Assembly: GCA_921293015.1 (NCBI GenBank)
Contig: OV121087.1
Coordinates: forward strand, 38,736,630 to 38,800,629
From: Phorcus lineatus
Lineage: Eukaryota > Mollusca > Gastropoda > Trochida > Trochidae
Length of the DNA stretch: 64,000 nucleotides
Direction: 5' to 3'
Position numbers and translations under genes: made by a program. Each line of letters begins with the position of its first letter. Within the stretch, counting starts at the first letter, position 1. This document shows, piece by piece, positions 13,505 to 28,080 of the stretch. The notes beneath the pieces are model-generated. The model searched no databases, was not told the DNA's origin, and was given only the letters and a program-made list of their open reading frames with translations.

Positions 13505-16500
13505 CTGTAATAAAATAACAACATTAAATTATCTTTGAATTATTCAAAAAATTTTAATGCTTTTAACTTTGAGCTCCAATAACTGTAAATTTGATGAGTA
13601 AGCATATACTCCATAATGTTCTGTATTTTCAAAATGAAGAAGTTGTCATTCATTAAATCATACATCACTTATGAATGCCACACAAAAGAGCCCTTTAAAG
13701 ATTTGAAAGTAAAAGTGATCAAATAATGAGACACTGCAAGATTGAAAGTTTCCCCTGCGATAAAATAGACATGAAATTTAAGCTGATGATTTGATGCTAA
13801 GGATAAACATCATTATTATCTGATTTTGACAGAGGTGAGCACTATGGGAAGCATTGAAAATGTCTATTTAATGAAGAAAACAAATTTGATTTTGCATTTG
13901 AGATAAACATTTCAATCTTTCACTTTCAAATAATATGTCACATTTCTGATGAAGCACTCATAAAATCTGCTATCACATCACCATTTTTATCAAAGTACAT
14001 ACATCTCGACTGTTAGCATCAATTACTCTCATATTGTTGTTTCATTTCAAAGTACTGAATTTGAATTCTTTAATTCAAAATTGCAACTGTAGATGTAAAA
14101 TTAACATAATAAAGTTATATCAATAAACACAATACTTGTGAAAAACCGATACTCTTATCAGTCAACATTACATAATTGTCCAAACTAAATATTTTGCAAA
14201 ATATATTCAGATATTATCTTTATTTCACAAAATGACACCCTCAAATAAAAAGAAATTCAAAGGTTGAGAAATTAATTGCTTGAACTCTGTAACCTGAAAG
14301 CTGGAGTTCACCACAATAACACACCTGTCTCACTCAGACTTCAAAGAGTTACACAGGTGTATCAACTACATATGTCACCTGCACATACCTGGAAGGTTAA
14401 TTGCTGAAGACCTAGGCAGGCCATAGTGAAATAAATTTATAGGCACTTTCTTTGAAATATGAATTTAGTATAACTTTCTTTAAATAAAAATATCATATAA
14501 GCTAACTGTAGGTAACCTTCATGTTGAGTCACAATCACCACAAAGAAAGAATTAATGTTATTAAATTCCACTGATTCGATTAAACAGATTTTACGACACA
14601 GACATAACATTATGATACTTCACCACATGTTTATGGGATAAAATACCCATGAAACATCGCAACATATGTTCAGAGGAGTTTAATGGGTGTTATAGTCTTT
14701 TTTCAATTCCATAAACATGGCATGATATTTTCTTACAATTAAATAAAAAATACTTTTTACATTAAAAAAGCAAACATGACACCTAGACCAGCATACCAAG
14801 AATCAAAGGATGCATTAAAAAACACAGCTTCAATCATAAGAAACTGTTACACAAAATTATCATGATAATGTTAAAAGGTCCTAGAATAAACAGAGAATAA
14901 CTGTGAAGTGTTTGCTTCAAAAGTGTTTTAATTAGCTCAGGATATCCAATTACCCTCCTGCAAGGAAACAACTCTGTGGCCAGACTCATGGCGAGAATTT
15001 TCAACTAAATGACAATATTTGTGGATAAATTTGGCTCTCTTTATAGCCACTTGATGGCCGTTTGTCCCAGAATGAATTCATTTGACGTCTGCCCACTCAG
15101 TGGGGAAGCCATTTTGTTTAAGTACTAATGTACCTTTTTAACTGAAGAGTTCACTCGGTGTCAGGTATCCCGACCATAACACTCTCTCAGACTGACCTGG
15201 CTAATACTGTCCAATACTGTTATGTCCTTTGACAAGTACAACACCAATTTCTCTTATGAAGTGGACCATACCTTAAGAATTTAATATTTAACTTAACAGT
15301 CTGTTCTTTCACTTGTATTGCACACATATTATTTTCAAGATGGGCCTTCAACTGTCCAGTAATGCTTCTTGCAGTTGATAAAAACTGAAAAAATATCATG
15401 CCTTTCAAAGGTTTCGAAAGATGTCTATAAAAGATTTCAGTGTAATAAATAACATACAAGAAAATAAGTAGATATAAGGACTCTTTCACAATAATGTTCT
15501 TGAGTCATTGAAATTGAAATCATTAACCATACTACAAACATGGATTTCTGTATATTAAAAGATTTTTCTATAAACCATTGAGCACACAATCAGTAGATCG
15601 TCCATATACTCTAGAATTTAACCAACTCATTCTGATCTGCCTCTCAAGATCTTCCTTGAAACAGGAAGTGGAATCAATTCTTTGAGGTATTATCTGCAAT
15701 GACTGTAGTCAACCAGAAGCATTTTAGCCAACCTCCGCCACACATTCCAGGATATGTCAAAACAATAACAGTACCAAAGTAATAGAATGGTTGACCCTAA
15801 AGAAGCTCCACAATGACACTTAGAAATAGGGCAAGTCTGGAGGATAATCTGAAGCTAAAGAACAGACAAGAGGCTTTACAATAAGGTGAACACGCTGTAC
15901 GACATTTCCAACATAAAGAAAGATTTGTGGTGTTGGGGCAAGATGTCAATGATATTGGACAGGTCTTAGTAACACAAGTGACCACATCTACATGAGTGCT
16001 CCGACTTTCAGAGTTGATTAAGCATATGCTGATCTATTCAGTGTAAATTGGATCCACCAGTATATGACATATGCATTGAGGTGGCAGATTCCTAAGCTTT
16101 TCATCCACTGTCCTAAACAAGCACGGTGTGACCAAATGAACATGTCCCATAGGGCTAATCTATAGACTAGTCTATGCATAGTCAGGCAAACCACCTATGA
16201 AAGGTATGCTATGTCTTTTCAGGGTCCCTAAGGACAATCATTCAACATAGTTTTTGAGGGAGATCGCCTTTACCTTTGAGACAGTATTCCTGAAGCATCA
16301 CCTTTTGGCTGTTAGGAGAGACTTTCATTTGCAACTCGGTATACTCAGTCACTGACAGGTCCCTAATGGCAACCCATTAGACCATGGGGTCATAGAATAT
16401 CAGGGAAAAACCTACTAAACTCCAGCAGTTCTCTCTTACACAGTTTGCAAAGAGCATATTCCTGCAAATTGCAACTTGGAATGCATCGCAATTTTCAATT

Positions 16501-19500
16501 TAGCGTGCAAAGTGTTATTATGAATTCAATTATGAAATTGTTTATTTCTTATGTTTTCAAAAAATATTATTCTGAGAAAAAATACATCATAACTGCTGTT
16601 TAGATAGTCTATTCGCTGTAGAAAAAGGTATGGAGTTTAAGGAGCAGCATTGTCACTTGGACTTTTGGATATCCTGTGAGACAATAACTTGGCTTGTAAT
16701 AAAATTCTAAGCAAGAACTTGTAAGGATCGAAAAGCATCTACAAGAAAGGTTTACAATTCAGAGACCTTTGAGGACAATCTACTGGTTATTGGTAAAGAG
16801 TAACACAAAGAAAACACAAAGAACAGGAAAGGCATGTAGGTCCAATCAGAGAATTATTAGAGTCGAGTATGTCAATGAACCATTCTCTGGCAAACCACCC
16901 TAGAGAAGGGATATCATGCCCTAAAGAAGTCAAATGCTATGCAGAGTTGAGGACATTGAAATGATATTCAAGTTGAGTTCAGAGAAGTCAAAAGAAGGTT
17001 TCTTATTGGAAATGTAGATTTGTTATAGTGTTCCCTTGGAGAGTTTATTGGTTTCTTTGAGATAGATATTTTATCAAGGATGATTAACCTTATTGAACTG
17101 AAATTGTAAGTTTCAAATATCTCTGAAATGTTTCCATACTGTCCATCTTCGGGTGCATGACAGCATATGGTTTAGTCCTGCTTCATAACTGTGTTTCAAA
17201 TAGGAGCCTTTAATATAGTCTAGGTTCTCAATCAGAAAGTCTAGATTGACTGCATACACATGAAATGAAGAGCCTAAGAAAAGAATATTATGAATGAAGG
17301 AACAGTCAATAATCAAAATATTTCCGAGACTAAATTGAATGAAGGAACAGTAACTTATCAAAATATTTCCGAGACTAAATTTTAGTCTACATATGGTTCA
17401 GTATGCTTATCTAACCTTGTACAGCATTTGATTCCTACCTGTCACATGACTGCATTAAGAAGCTACTTTTTAAACGTCAAAGTATCAAATCTCGAATTAT
17501 CAGAAATTGATTGCTATTATGACTACCAAGCCTCAAATGATTAATTGATTGGAGAATACATGTGCTTATGTCTAAAGACATTCAATGACAAGTAAAATAT
17601 AGTACAGACTACCGGTCAGAATTATCCATTGATCGGAGTAATGAAATGTGTAAAACATCAAATAAATGACACCTTCGAGAATTGGAATGTATGAGCAATC
17701 CATATACATGTCAAAGTGTTGCCTTATTCATGACTTACACAGAAACTGTATCCTGAAACGTCAAACAATTCAGAATTCGTGGAACTTTCACTGTATTGTA
17801 ATCTTAAAATACATGCAAGAAAAAGACTTATCTTTAATTTTTAAAAATCAACTGAACAATAAAAATAAAGATTATCATTTAATACAAATGTCTTTGATTT
17901 ATATATGGTAGGTCCAGAAGTCCAGACAGTTGAGGGTTTACAATATTATTCAATTCTTTTATTTCTCGAAAATATGAGGTTCTATCCTCACAAAGGTTCT
18001 TCATCTGTGCTTAACCGAAAATTTTCTGGTCATCAAGTTTTTGGCCAATTTCTCCATGTGACCTTTAGATCCAAATTCATTATGTTTTTCCTGGAAACAA
18101 CTTTCATATAAAAGTCCATGCTTTAATTTAGCTAACCTCTTGTCTAAACAGATACAGCAAACAGAGACTGTTATATTTAGAGCAGAAAGGCATACAATAT
18201 GGTTAATGTCATTATCCACATTGTTTTCTTGTGGTCTTCACAGTTAGCTGTAACCTTGGTTTATGTACCTTTGTTCCATGATGGCAGCCATGTTCTACAC
18301 AGCTGACTATAGGATGTCAGTGTGTTTGTCTGCTTGACCACAGCAGAGTGTCGTGTACCTGAGACATCGGTCAATGTTTAACAAGCTGTACAGGTGAACT
18401 GTAAGGGACAGGCAGGTAATATTCCCAGGTAGAAAAAACAGGAAGGATGCAAGTGTCAAACATTTACAGTGTTCTTTTCTTCAAGAACTGTTGTTGGGGA
18501 TGAAATTATGTTTTTCAGGATGTACTTTTAAGAAAGACAAAGTTTTAGTGTATGAATTCTTTTCAAAGAAAATTTAAAGTTTTCTCATTATGTGTGCTTG
18601 TGTTTCAATGGTTCATAACATTATATTTTGCAAAATAACTACAGACAACAAAATGTTTGGCACCAATGATTACTCTCATTTCTCCCCAAATTTGATTTGG
18701 TTTAACAAGCTGGACTGGAGGGAATGTTACTTATTGAGTTTATTCATGCTTACAAATTAATCATGATGTTTCTTATAAACAAAATGATCAAGATTTTCAT
18801 GAATGAAAACATATTCAGAGTGATTATTTAGTTAGTCATTCATCAAAACAACTCTATCAACTACAATTTCAAGTGCATTCATCACTTTTATAATTCAAAA
18901 CACTGAATCGAATAACGTTAGACAACTTTCAGTGGGCGATTTTAGGAAATCATACCATCTTAATATGAGGAAAAATATATACTATATATATAGTATATTT
19001 GGGATGAAGGTAGAAAGCGGTAGCATAGTTAATGCATTGACATAGGTGAAAGTGATCAAAGAACTGAATTTTTTTTTTAATTATGAATATGATTTTGAAT
19101 AATTTACATTGAACATCATCATATTGCATCGCAACACTTTAATCAAACCAATAACAAAACTCACTGCATGAATATTCAATCTATGATTAGGAGGAAATGA
19201 GTTCAAATTTACAAGAGAAGCCTTTAGTATACATAATTGATTATTTCCTGCTTTGAAAGCCTTGGGCACAAAATGACACCAAATGGTATATTGAAAATAC
19301 AGGGTCCAGATGATTCTAGGTCGTGCCTTGAGGGCAAAGGTCATTTTCAATGTTACAACATTCAACACTATACATCAAACAGTTAATGTCAACAGAAGAA
19401 TATCTAAAACATTAACCTACACTAGAAAAAATAAGTTATGGATTGTAACCTTATGATTGACATATCTTCAGCTGGACACTGAAGAAACTTATATCATTAT

Positions 19501-21631
19501 GCATAATCATAAAGAAAACTATAGATCCTTAATTCTTTTTCCAGTATAAAGCACAACAAATTTTTTTAGTTGATTTATGGAATCTCCTCACATGATTTTG
19601 ACTAATTTTGGGGGAAATGCTACTCAGAATCTCCATGAATAATCAATGTAGCCTTATTTTACCCCTGAATTTTGTCTCGCCTAACATTATCTTATTCAAT
19701 TTCTGGTCATTTAATAATCAATAAATTGAATTTCATTGCGTTCGAACTGAAATACTAGAAAAATGCACAGAGAGGAAATGCAATTAGAACTTAACCAAAA
19801 TGTCTGAGATCACAATATTTTTAGGTCTTTAATTGGAGATCTGATAAAGAAATGAGTTTAAGTTAAAGTCTCTGAAACTTAGAAAATCATTAGCCACTGG
19901 TCAAGTATAATTAATTAACAAGGAACTTTGGTTGACCTTTTCAAATGAGGAAATACATAGGCAACATACCAACAGCTGCAACAGTAGACTCTAATAAAGG
20001 ATTTATAACAGGGTTGTCATTTCCACAGGGACACCGTCATCAATCGTTTCTAACAAAATGAGGAAAATTCTCTTGTTGTTGATTTTAACTATTCATTATC
20101 TGTGCATAATAAATAGATGGGAAAAGAACTCGACCAAGTGTAGTGAATGTTTCATTATTTGATAAATTTAAGAGTTAATTTACTTTAAGAAATTTTATTT
20201 ACATAAAAATTACTAATAAAAATATATTCCTCAGAGTTTGAATAGTCATAGATAATGAAACTTATAAACTAAGTTCACATCATAAGAAAATCATACGTCA
20301 TCAGAAGTGAAGATTTGTTAGTTTCACACTTTTCAAAATTTGTCATTACACCTATAAATGCCAGCTAGAATATTGAGGAATTCACTTGCATATCATATAG
20401 GTTTTATTATTGGACTTCATGCCTATTTGTGTCTCTGAAAATATAAACATGAATCAATATATTTTGTTCAAACAATAACATAAATTTAATATATTGACAT
20501 CAATGGATTGATGGGATATTATTATGTACAAATTATTGATTGACGTCAATTGCATCATGTTAAGGGCAGGTCAAATGCGCCACTCAGCAAACATATTTCA
20601 TTGATAGTCTGTCATACCCGAATGATTACTTTCATGCACTAGAATCAAAATATTTATGAAATAAATTTATTTTCAGTAACATTTTAGTCCTGAAATTTTT
20701 TGTAGGCATTGTGTAATCATACTGAAAATGTTATCAATAGTTAATAGTTTGTCATGCTTGGCTGATTATATACATATTGAATATATACATGTATATATAT
20801 TTCATATTCACTTATAATTTTTAATTAAATTCATTTTGAGGGAAATTCTTGTTCTTTGACATATGCTTTGCAATAGGCAATGCTTCTCATTAAAATCCAT
20901 TAAAAGGTATTTATAGGATAAATACTATGAATTTATAAATATTTTAAACATACTTTAGGGTGTGGCATAGGGTTTGATTTTTAATCATCATAAACGCTTT
21001 GAAGCAAAATAATCCTCATTTCTCTAAATGCTATCTTCCACATCACTCGACTTACATTGTCAGTGTCAAGTATGCACAACAGTACCTATATACCATACAA
21101 ACTACCTTACACAACATCAATAAATGCAATACATTGCCGACACGTGAATCATTCTGCAGAGACGTGTGGCTATAGCACACCACTGACTTTGATACATGCA
21201 TGGATGGGTTAAGCCTTTTTATGACAAAATGGTTGGATTTTATTAGCCATAAAAAGATGTTTGGCTTTGAATAAAAGAAAATTGACCCTGCCCTGTTTTC
21301 CTCCTCCTGCTTGAAGTTTACTGAAGAAGTAGTTATATGTATTAAGTGAATATTTTGAAATTGCTAAAAATGTATTGATGATAAAATGCAAACCACACCC
21401 TTGGTTGTATAATAATCTTTCCTTCCACAAAGACAAGCCTATATATAGCTGGATTTGATATATTTTGGTAAATTTTAAATTGAAAATTTCATGCTAACTG
21501 AAATAGTAAACAAATCATGTTTCATATTTGGACAATTGTGTTAGGATCATCCCACTCCTACATCAATTCTACCTGTACCCGCTAGCTAAGAACAGTGAAA
21601 TCTATTTCTATGCATGATTTTAATTGTCAGT
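13505..21631. other. Intron-like stretch with no supported gene
   Basis: AT-rich except 15600-16500, which is more balanced and may hold a very old decayed element, since fragments of frames with many stops occur there. The only clear structures are the 45-bp duplication at 17291 and a 22-bp palindrome ATATACTATATATATAGTATAT near 18975. Confidence 0.4.
17291..17380. repeat. Two exact-length 45-bp tandem units
   Basis: TGAATGAAGGAACAGT starts the units at 17291 and 17336; they differ only in a few central bases. A simple local duplication. Confidence 0.95.
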
Positions 21632-21946
21632 GGGAGCGGGATAGCGCAGTGGTTAGCGCCTTTGGCTCTGGATCAAGAGGATCGTGTTTGTCATTTGAAT
21701 CCCGCCAGGAGCTCGGCAACTTTGTCTGCAGTAGAGAACTATTCTTCAAGCAGTCAGGTTTGGGTGCAATGCTACACTGAATTACAGCGCAGTACCACCC
21801 ATGGTTCGCTAGTTCCAGCCGATGCTCGCAGGTTTCACCGAAATGCATAGCCACAGTGGTGTTGTGGCTTTCTCCCTGCAATAATACTAGCAGCCGAGAT
21901 ATAAGTGAAATGATCTTGAAAGTGGCGTTAAACACCAACTCACCTC
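21632..21946 (+). mobile_element. tRNA-derived SINE, copy 2
   Basis: The head begins GGGAGCGGGATAGCGCAGTGG and the body ends AAAGTGGCGTTAAACACCAA plus CTCACCTC. A perfect 10-bp duplication AATTGTCAGT flanks it at 21622-21631 and 21947-21956. The box B region is damaged (TCATTTGAATCC, with a small insertion before it), so this copy is probably no longer transcribed from its own promoter. The tail has only about one CACCT unit. Confidence 0.92.
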
Positions 21947-22289
21947 AATTGTCAGTAGATTGATTAATGTGATTATAAAATGTGCTGAGCTCAGCAGAAA
22001 TGAATACTAATATTGAACATAGACCGTTCAAACTAAAGATGTTTTTATTCAGTTTTATAGCATCGTTTTGCAGAAAATCAATTCCTTCCTCTTCTTAATC
22101 AATAGTCTGATAACTAGATAAGATTCCAATTATTGATCTCTAAAAATAATTGATTCTTTCTAGAATTTTTTCAAAATGTACCAGGTATCAATATTTCCCA
22201 TCTACTAGGTTCAAGCTTCATATTTTATCTAAAGAGCAGAGAATGTCCACATGAACTATATATCCAGTGCAGTTATGCTTTTTCCTAGT

Positions 22290-23490
22290 GATAAACATTC
22301 ACATGTGTAAAGGTAAATTGACAACACCCCAATCTAGTCTATGCCCTTTACACATAAGTTCAAATACCTTTCACAGTGAAAAAGGCAGGAGTCCGCCTCA
22401 TGTTTGTTTTCAAAGCAAAAAGCTTCTTAGATTCTTAAATAACCATAGACTCTCAGTAATATCATCCACAGGTATACACAGGTAAATTGACAACAAACAT
22501 AGTGTTAACCCAATTATCCTACAGATTACAAAGCTATCAAATTAACTAAGATACAATGTTCCAGGTCATTCTTACCTGTGAGATAGAATCTGTTTCCACC
22601 TTTAATTATCTGATGTGGGTAATCTTCTTATCAGTAATAAACATCCTTTTGTTCAGATAATCGGAAAACAAACACTAATAACTTAACCCCACCTATCCTA
22701 CACCATGCATCTATCATTTGCTTGAAATGTCTACCTTCGCTTTGAGCTTATTTTGAATGTAGATTATCCAATGATATGCATTCTTCTCAGTAATGACATC
22801 GATCCATATGTAAGGTTAATTTACAACCCATCAACCTGACGTTAAGCAGTTTATCCCATAGGCCACACACCTATCAAACTGAGTTTGGTACATCTGTCCT
22901 TCATGAGCACATTCTCACCTGGAGAGCAGAATTTATAAAGGTTGCTTTCACCTTTGATTATTTGGTGTGCTTCTTAGTGAAAAATATCCAGGTATTTAGA
23001 TAATCTAACACCACGGATCTCATCCTTACCCCTGTATCCTACATTCCATGCATCTATCACACTGAATTTGGCAAAAATGTTTACCTGTTGCTCATTTTCA
23101 CCTGCAAGGTAGGTCATTTCAAAAGCTGATTATTCAATGATTTTCATTTAAAATCATCAATATTATTGATCCACAAGTAAACACAGGTAATCTGACACAC
23201 AACCTTATGTTAACCCCTCAACCTTATACAGCATACACCTATCACACTGAAATTTATAAAAATGTTTACCTGTTCCTCGTGTTCACCTGCAAGGTAAATC
23301 CTCAACTCCTTTTCAACACAGATTATCCATAGATATTCCTTCTTCTCAATATTAACATCCACATGAAAACACAGGTAATCTGACAACACACCTGGTTTAT
23401 AACCTTCCCTCCTGTGGCTTGCGTACATATCACACTGAATTAGTAGAATTGTCTACCTGAAGCTTGTTTTCACCTGAGCTCAATCTACAC
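22290..23490. repeat. Diverged tandem array, about seven units of 160-190 bp
   Basis: A block of the type TTAACCC-CCTATCCTACA-CATGCATCTATCACACTGAA recurs near 22319, 22503, 22681, 22841, 23025, 23210 and 23398. It alternates with blocks TTTTCACCTGCAAGGTA, GATTATCCAATGATAT and ACACAGGTAATCTGACAACA. Units differ at many positions, so the array is old. It is unusually rich in ACCTG/CAGGT, and no reading frame is maintained. Confidence 0.8.
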
Positions 23491-25642
23491 ATCCAGCCTC
23501 CATTGTCCCACCTGTCCTACTCAGCTATATGACCCCTGACCCTTGACCCATATTAGGTCACTCTCGGGGTCATGGCCTGGAGCTGTGAAGTGGTGATGAC
23601 ACCTTTCTTCACAGGGTGTCATAAGACACAGAACTAAGACTATAATGATACTGATGACATTCCTTAAATTGATTGGTAAATTTGTTACAAATAATTGATA
23701 TTGTTGATATACTACTGATTTAATAATTTTTAAATTTTTGATGGTGAACAGTTTGCTATTTCTTGCCATATATAACTAAATGTAGGTGATTTAACATGTT
23801 GAGGATTTCATGGTTTTGTTATGAATGATATTGATATTAATTTACTGATTTTGATATTTAAAATTTTAAAATGATAAAACTTAACAATTTTCTTGTCTTG
23901 TGATAATGCAATAAAAAAATAATGATGCATATAAAATCATGTACTTTTGGAATGAACAACTAAATTTTAATGAAATATAAGGGAAGCTATCAAAACATTT
24001 CTCTTGTCATATGAAACTGCAGAGAACATTTAATGACGCCAATGATAATGTGTCTCCAATGGAGCCAAAAAATAGTTGATGTGAATGAAACTCAAAAGAT
24101 GTGTTTTTTGTTTTCTTCAATATCTTTTTATGAAATGCAATATCTTCAATGTGTCTGTACAAAATCAAGATTTATCTACATTCTGTACATTAATATTTCT
24201 AGATGATTTCTCAAAAAAACCTTCTTTGATGCTCCTCTCTACATTCCGCTTGGAAGAATTAAATTTTTTTTAATTTCTTCAAATGATACTTATTTCCTCC
24301 TTTCATAAAAAACTTCAGTTTTAACCCTTTGGTTTTAGTAAAATAAAAAGTCTGATCCGCAAGATTTTAAAAATTTCTTTCTTATATCTTGATAATGACA
24401 TCTTAAAAGTTTACAAAAGCAAGGTGTTTCTCTCTTTGTTTTTATTTCACAAATTGATATTCAGGGCTTTTTGCCAGAGCCATGAAGTTGAAATTTGAAA
24501 AGATTATCCCAAATATTTCTACCAACATTGATGGATGCCACACTTTGTTGTTTTATTTTTGGAACAATATTGCATTGGAAGTTGAGAAATAAATCTTGTG
24601 AAACTATAACTCTGTTTTGCAACATATATATATTTTATCAAATTTAATATATATAGTTGATTAAAATTAAAATCCAACTGCGGTAATTATCTGTAAAATT
24701 AAAATAGTGTAACATCATAAATTTATATCATTGAATATTAATTGATAAAAAGTTTCTATTTTTGTTTCTACTTAATACCTTTACAATTTTAGCCTTTTTG
24801 CATGAATAAAAATAGCTATCATACACTATTTTTTAAAGAAATATGTATACTGGTATACAAAAATACAATGATACTGTTAACTGTCTTTTACAAAAAAACC
24901 TCTTTGTAGAAAAGACATACCTTGCAGCCAAGATGGTATCTTTAACCTGAAATCTAAATTACTAATACTTGTGGTATTTCACATTTTTACCTGCCCTTTG
25001 GCTAAAAGACAACTTAAATGCTTGTGTCCAAATCACAACGGATATACAGAGCATGATTTTATATTTCAATGCTAAAGAAAAGAAATCAATGTAAAATCAT
25101 AAACAATAAAATCACTAAAGCTCATTACAATGTTATCATAAAATAATTGTTTACCTGATACTTCTTTATTTTTAGGTTAAATATTTATTTCACAATTTTA
25201 TTGACATGAAATCCTTGTGTCTATGATAAAAAAAAAAAATTTCCCTTACATTCTAAAATTACCAAAAGAGGGGTCAAAAGGTCTTTTAATAAATTCTGGC
25301 AAAGAGAAGGGCAATTTTTAACGTATGTTTTAAAAATAAATAGTTTGGCAAGAAAAATTTGACACACGTTTGAGTCTAAGTTGAGCCCTATGTCGTCCTG
25401 CAAGTGTGCAGGTAATACTGTGCAAACCTGCCCCCAAAATAAACATGCTGTCTAGGTGCAACGTGCAGTTGCCAACAGCACCGATTTGTGCAGTTGAAAG
25501 ATAAAAGAGGCAAACAGTTCTGTGTCATAAATAAACATGGATATAGATGAATCCGGGGAGCAGACTGGATGGTAAACAATATGGATGCCTCTTGCCAGGT
25601 TATGCATGTGTATTGATACCGTGCAGTCTTATATGATCAATT

Positions 25643-26560
25643 TCTCTAAGATTTTGAAGTGCTTTCAAGGTTTTAGATTAGTATCCTATACCTGTAGCAC
25701 AGAAGATTATGATATCAGTTGGCAAAAATTTTAAGCACCAGAAAGCAAGAGATGTAAATTTCATGATATTGATAAGAGGCAATGGCTGCACATTATTCAA
25801 TTCCAAACTTGACTGAATAATTGCTAAAGTAATAATCTCTAAGATTTTGAAGTGCTCTCAAGGTTTCACATTTAGTTTTCTATACCTGTAGCACAGTAGA
25901 TTATGATATCAGTTAGCAAATATTTTAAGCACCAGAAAGCAAGAGGTGCATGTAAATGTCCATGATATTGATAAGAGACAATGGCTGCACATTATTCAAT
26001 TCCAAACTTGACTGAATAATTGCTAAAGTAATAATCTCTAAGATTTTGAAGTGCTTTCAAGGTTTCACATTTAGTTTTCTATACCTGTAGCACAGTAGAT
26101 TATGATATCAGTTAGCAAATATTTTAGGCACCAGAAAGCAAGAGGTGCATGTAAATGTCCATGATATTGATAAGAGACAATGGCTGCACATTATTCAATT
26201 CCAAACTTGACTGAATAATTGCTAAAGTAATAATCTCTAAGATTTTGAAGTGCTCTCAAGGTTTCACATTTAGTTTGCTATACCTGTTGAAAATCATGAT
26301 ATAAGTGTGTAATTGAGAAATTACAAGTACCAGAAAGCAAGAAGTGTAAATGTCCATGATTATGAAAGAGGCAATGGCACTATACTCTTTAAAATTCCAA
26401 ACTTGACTTACTTAATAATCTTTAAGATTTTGAAGTGCTCTCAAGATTTTAGATTAGTTTGCAATACCTGGATCATTGAAGATCATGATATCAGTGTGTG
26501 TATGAGAAATTAAATGCTATATGCTATTCAATTCCAAACTTAAGATAATTGCTGCTATAA
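25643..26560. repeat. Five-unit tandem array, unit about 193-199 bp
   Basis: Units start at TCTCTAAGATTTTGAAGTGC (25643, 25836, 26035, 26234) and a diverged TCTTTAAG form at 26419. Units 2 and 3 (25836-26233) are almost identical at 199 bp, while the outer units carry substitutions and deletions. No coding frame persists across units. Confidence 0.93.
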
Positions 26561-27649
26561 TGACAGCTTAGTTAAGGTCCTTACATCAATGCCATAAGAT
26601 GGCAGATTTTATTCTACTTCACGCCTTAAGGAGAATCAAAGACATGCTTCTTTCTAATGAATGATTCATGATTGAAATAGGTTGCATAGGATGCTTCAAT
26701 CTTAAGCTAAATAACACCATCAGCAGTTTCTTTGATAGGCATTCTAGAAGTTCATTTGTTGATAGAAAAGGACAAGTTTTATGGATAAACAACTTCTTTA
26801 TTCTATGAAAACAATGTTTTGACATATGTTAAAGTGTAAGTGGTTCACAACATTATAAATTATTCGAAACTTTGCATCACAGATAAAGAAGGTGCTTATT
26901 CAAAAAGGTAAAACAAAACAATTATCACTATCAGAAGTATCCAATCAAAGATTTTCATCACTATTTATACTCAGGTCTTTCTGTCCCTAAAAGTTATGTA
27001 TATATACCATTTAAAAGCATCACAAACACAGCAATTGACTATCATACTGCTGGGTAAGAGGTATCATCTCATGGTCATAAGGTAGTTGCAAGAAGTTCTT
27101 GTCCATTACCAGGAAAAAGAAAAAGAAAAAAAATTCATATCAAAGGTGAGGTTTCCAGATGATCAAGATTATATACAAATGAGAATGAAATTACTGGAAT
27201 CTAAACATGATTGAGGCAGTATCTTCATAGAAATAAAACCTTTATAGCTCTTAATATATTTTGAAAGAAAAATCATGTGAGAAACATTGAGCATTTGCAG
27301 ATATGAAAATCATATACGACTAAAATGTCACATCAGATTTTTAGCTGCATAAAAACATTAAGCATAAAACTTGCTTTAATGTTTAAGAAATATGCAAAAG
27401 ACTCATAAAGTCGAGCAATTAAAACTCACAGAACAATGAGACAACTTCATGTCTGAAAGAATCAGTAAGTATCGAGTTGAAGGATGGGCTGAAAAAAATG
27501 CTGAATGTTTGCAACTTCCTTCCACACTTCCAAAAACAAATGTTAAAAGTCAGGCAATGGTTCAGAGTGTGGGAGTCAAGAGATTAGACCGTCTGCTTCT
27601 GTAAAGGGAGATAATCCTGTCCCTACCAATTTGGTACATACCATTTCAA

Positions 27650-28080
27650 AGTTATTTAACACTATGTTGTGACTTTGAGGTCAGGTGGGCTGAGGTTGCC
27701 CTTGCCTACCACGAACTGCATTTCATTGCATTCATGACCGCTACATTTTGCTCTTTTGCATCAGTTTGACCAACAAGTGAAGGAGGCATTAGAAAAGTAT
27801 GGTGTTGGTGGTACTGACTGATTTAAGATGGAAAAATTCTGACTTCCTAAGAACTTGAACCTTGAACATCTTAATTCAAAGACAAACACAGCGCAAAATC
27901 CAACCACTGGTGACTTGAATTTTTTAGTCAAAACGGTTCAAACCAACTTAGTCAAGGCTGGATGTTTGAGCCAGCCGATGGTAAGGACTAATTTTTTTAC
28001 CATACTTAAGAAACAAATGCACATCACCAAAGAGACATTCAAAAAAAAAGGAAGGTTGCCTTTTTAGCCACAGGCTCAGC
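27650..28080 (+). pseudogene. Possible decayed coding relic
   Basis: On the plus strand one frame reads HQFDQQVKEALEKYGVGGTD from 27758, then two stops, then about 50 more open codons (NLEHLNSKTNTAQNPTTGD...) in the same frame to about 28067. G+C is slightly raised. A molluscan-type AAAGGGAGATAA motif lies just left (27604). The minus strand also has an open stretch here, so direction is uncertain. No family is identified, and it may be chance. Confidence 0.15.

Noticed and set aside
15797-15985. Cysteine-rich minus frame with nine Cys in about 45 residues
   Set aside because: No ATG, no splice signals and no clear signal peptide; the surrounding 15.6-16.5 kb frames are full of stops.
27755-27830. 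Resemblance of ALEKYGVGGT to a motif of the alpha-oxoamine synthase family
   Set aside because: Only about ten residues, followed at once by a stop; too short to claim.
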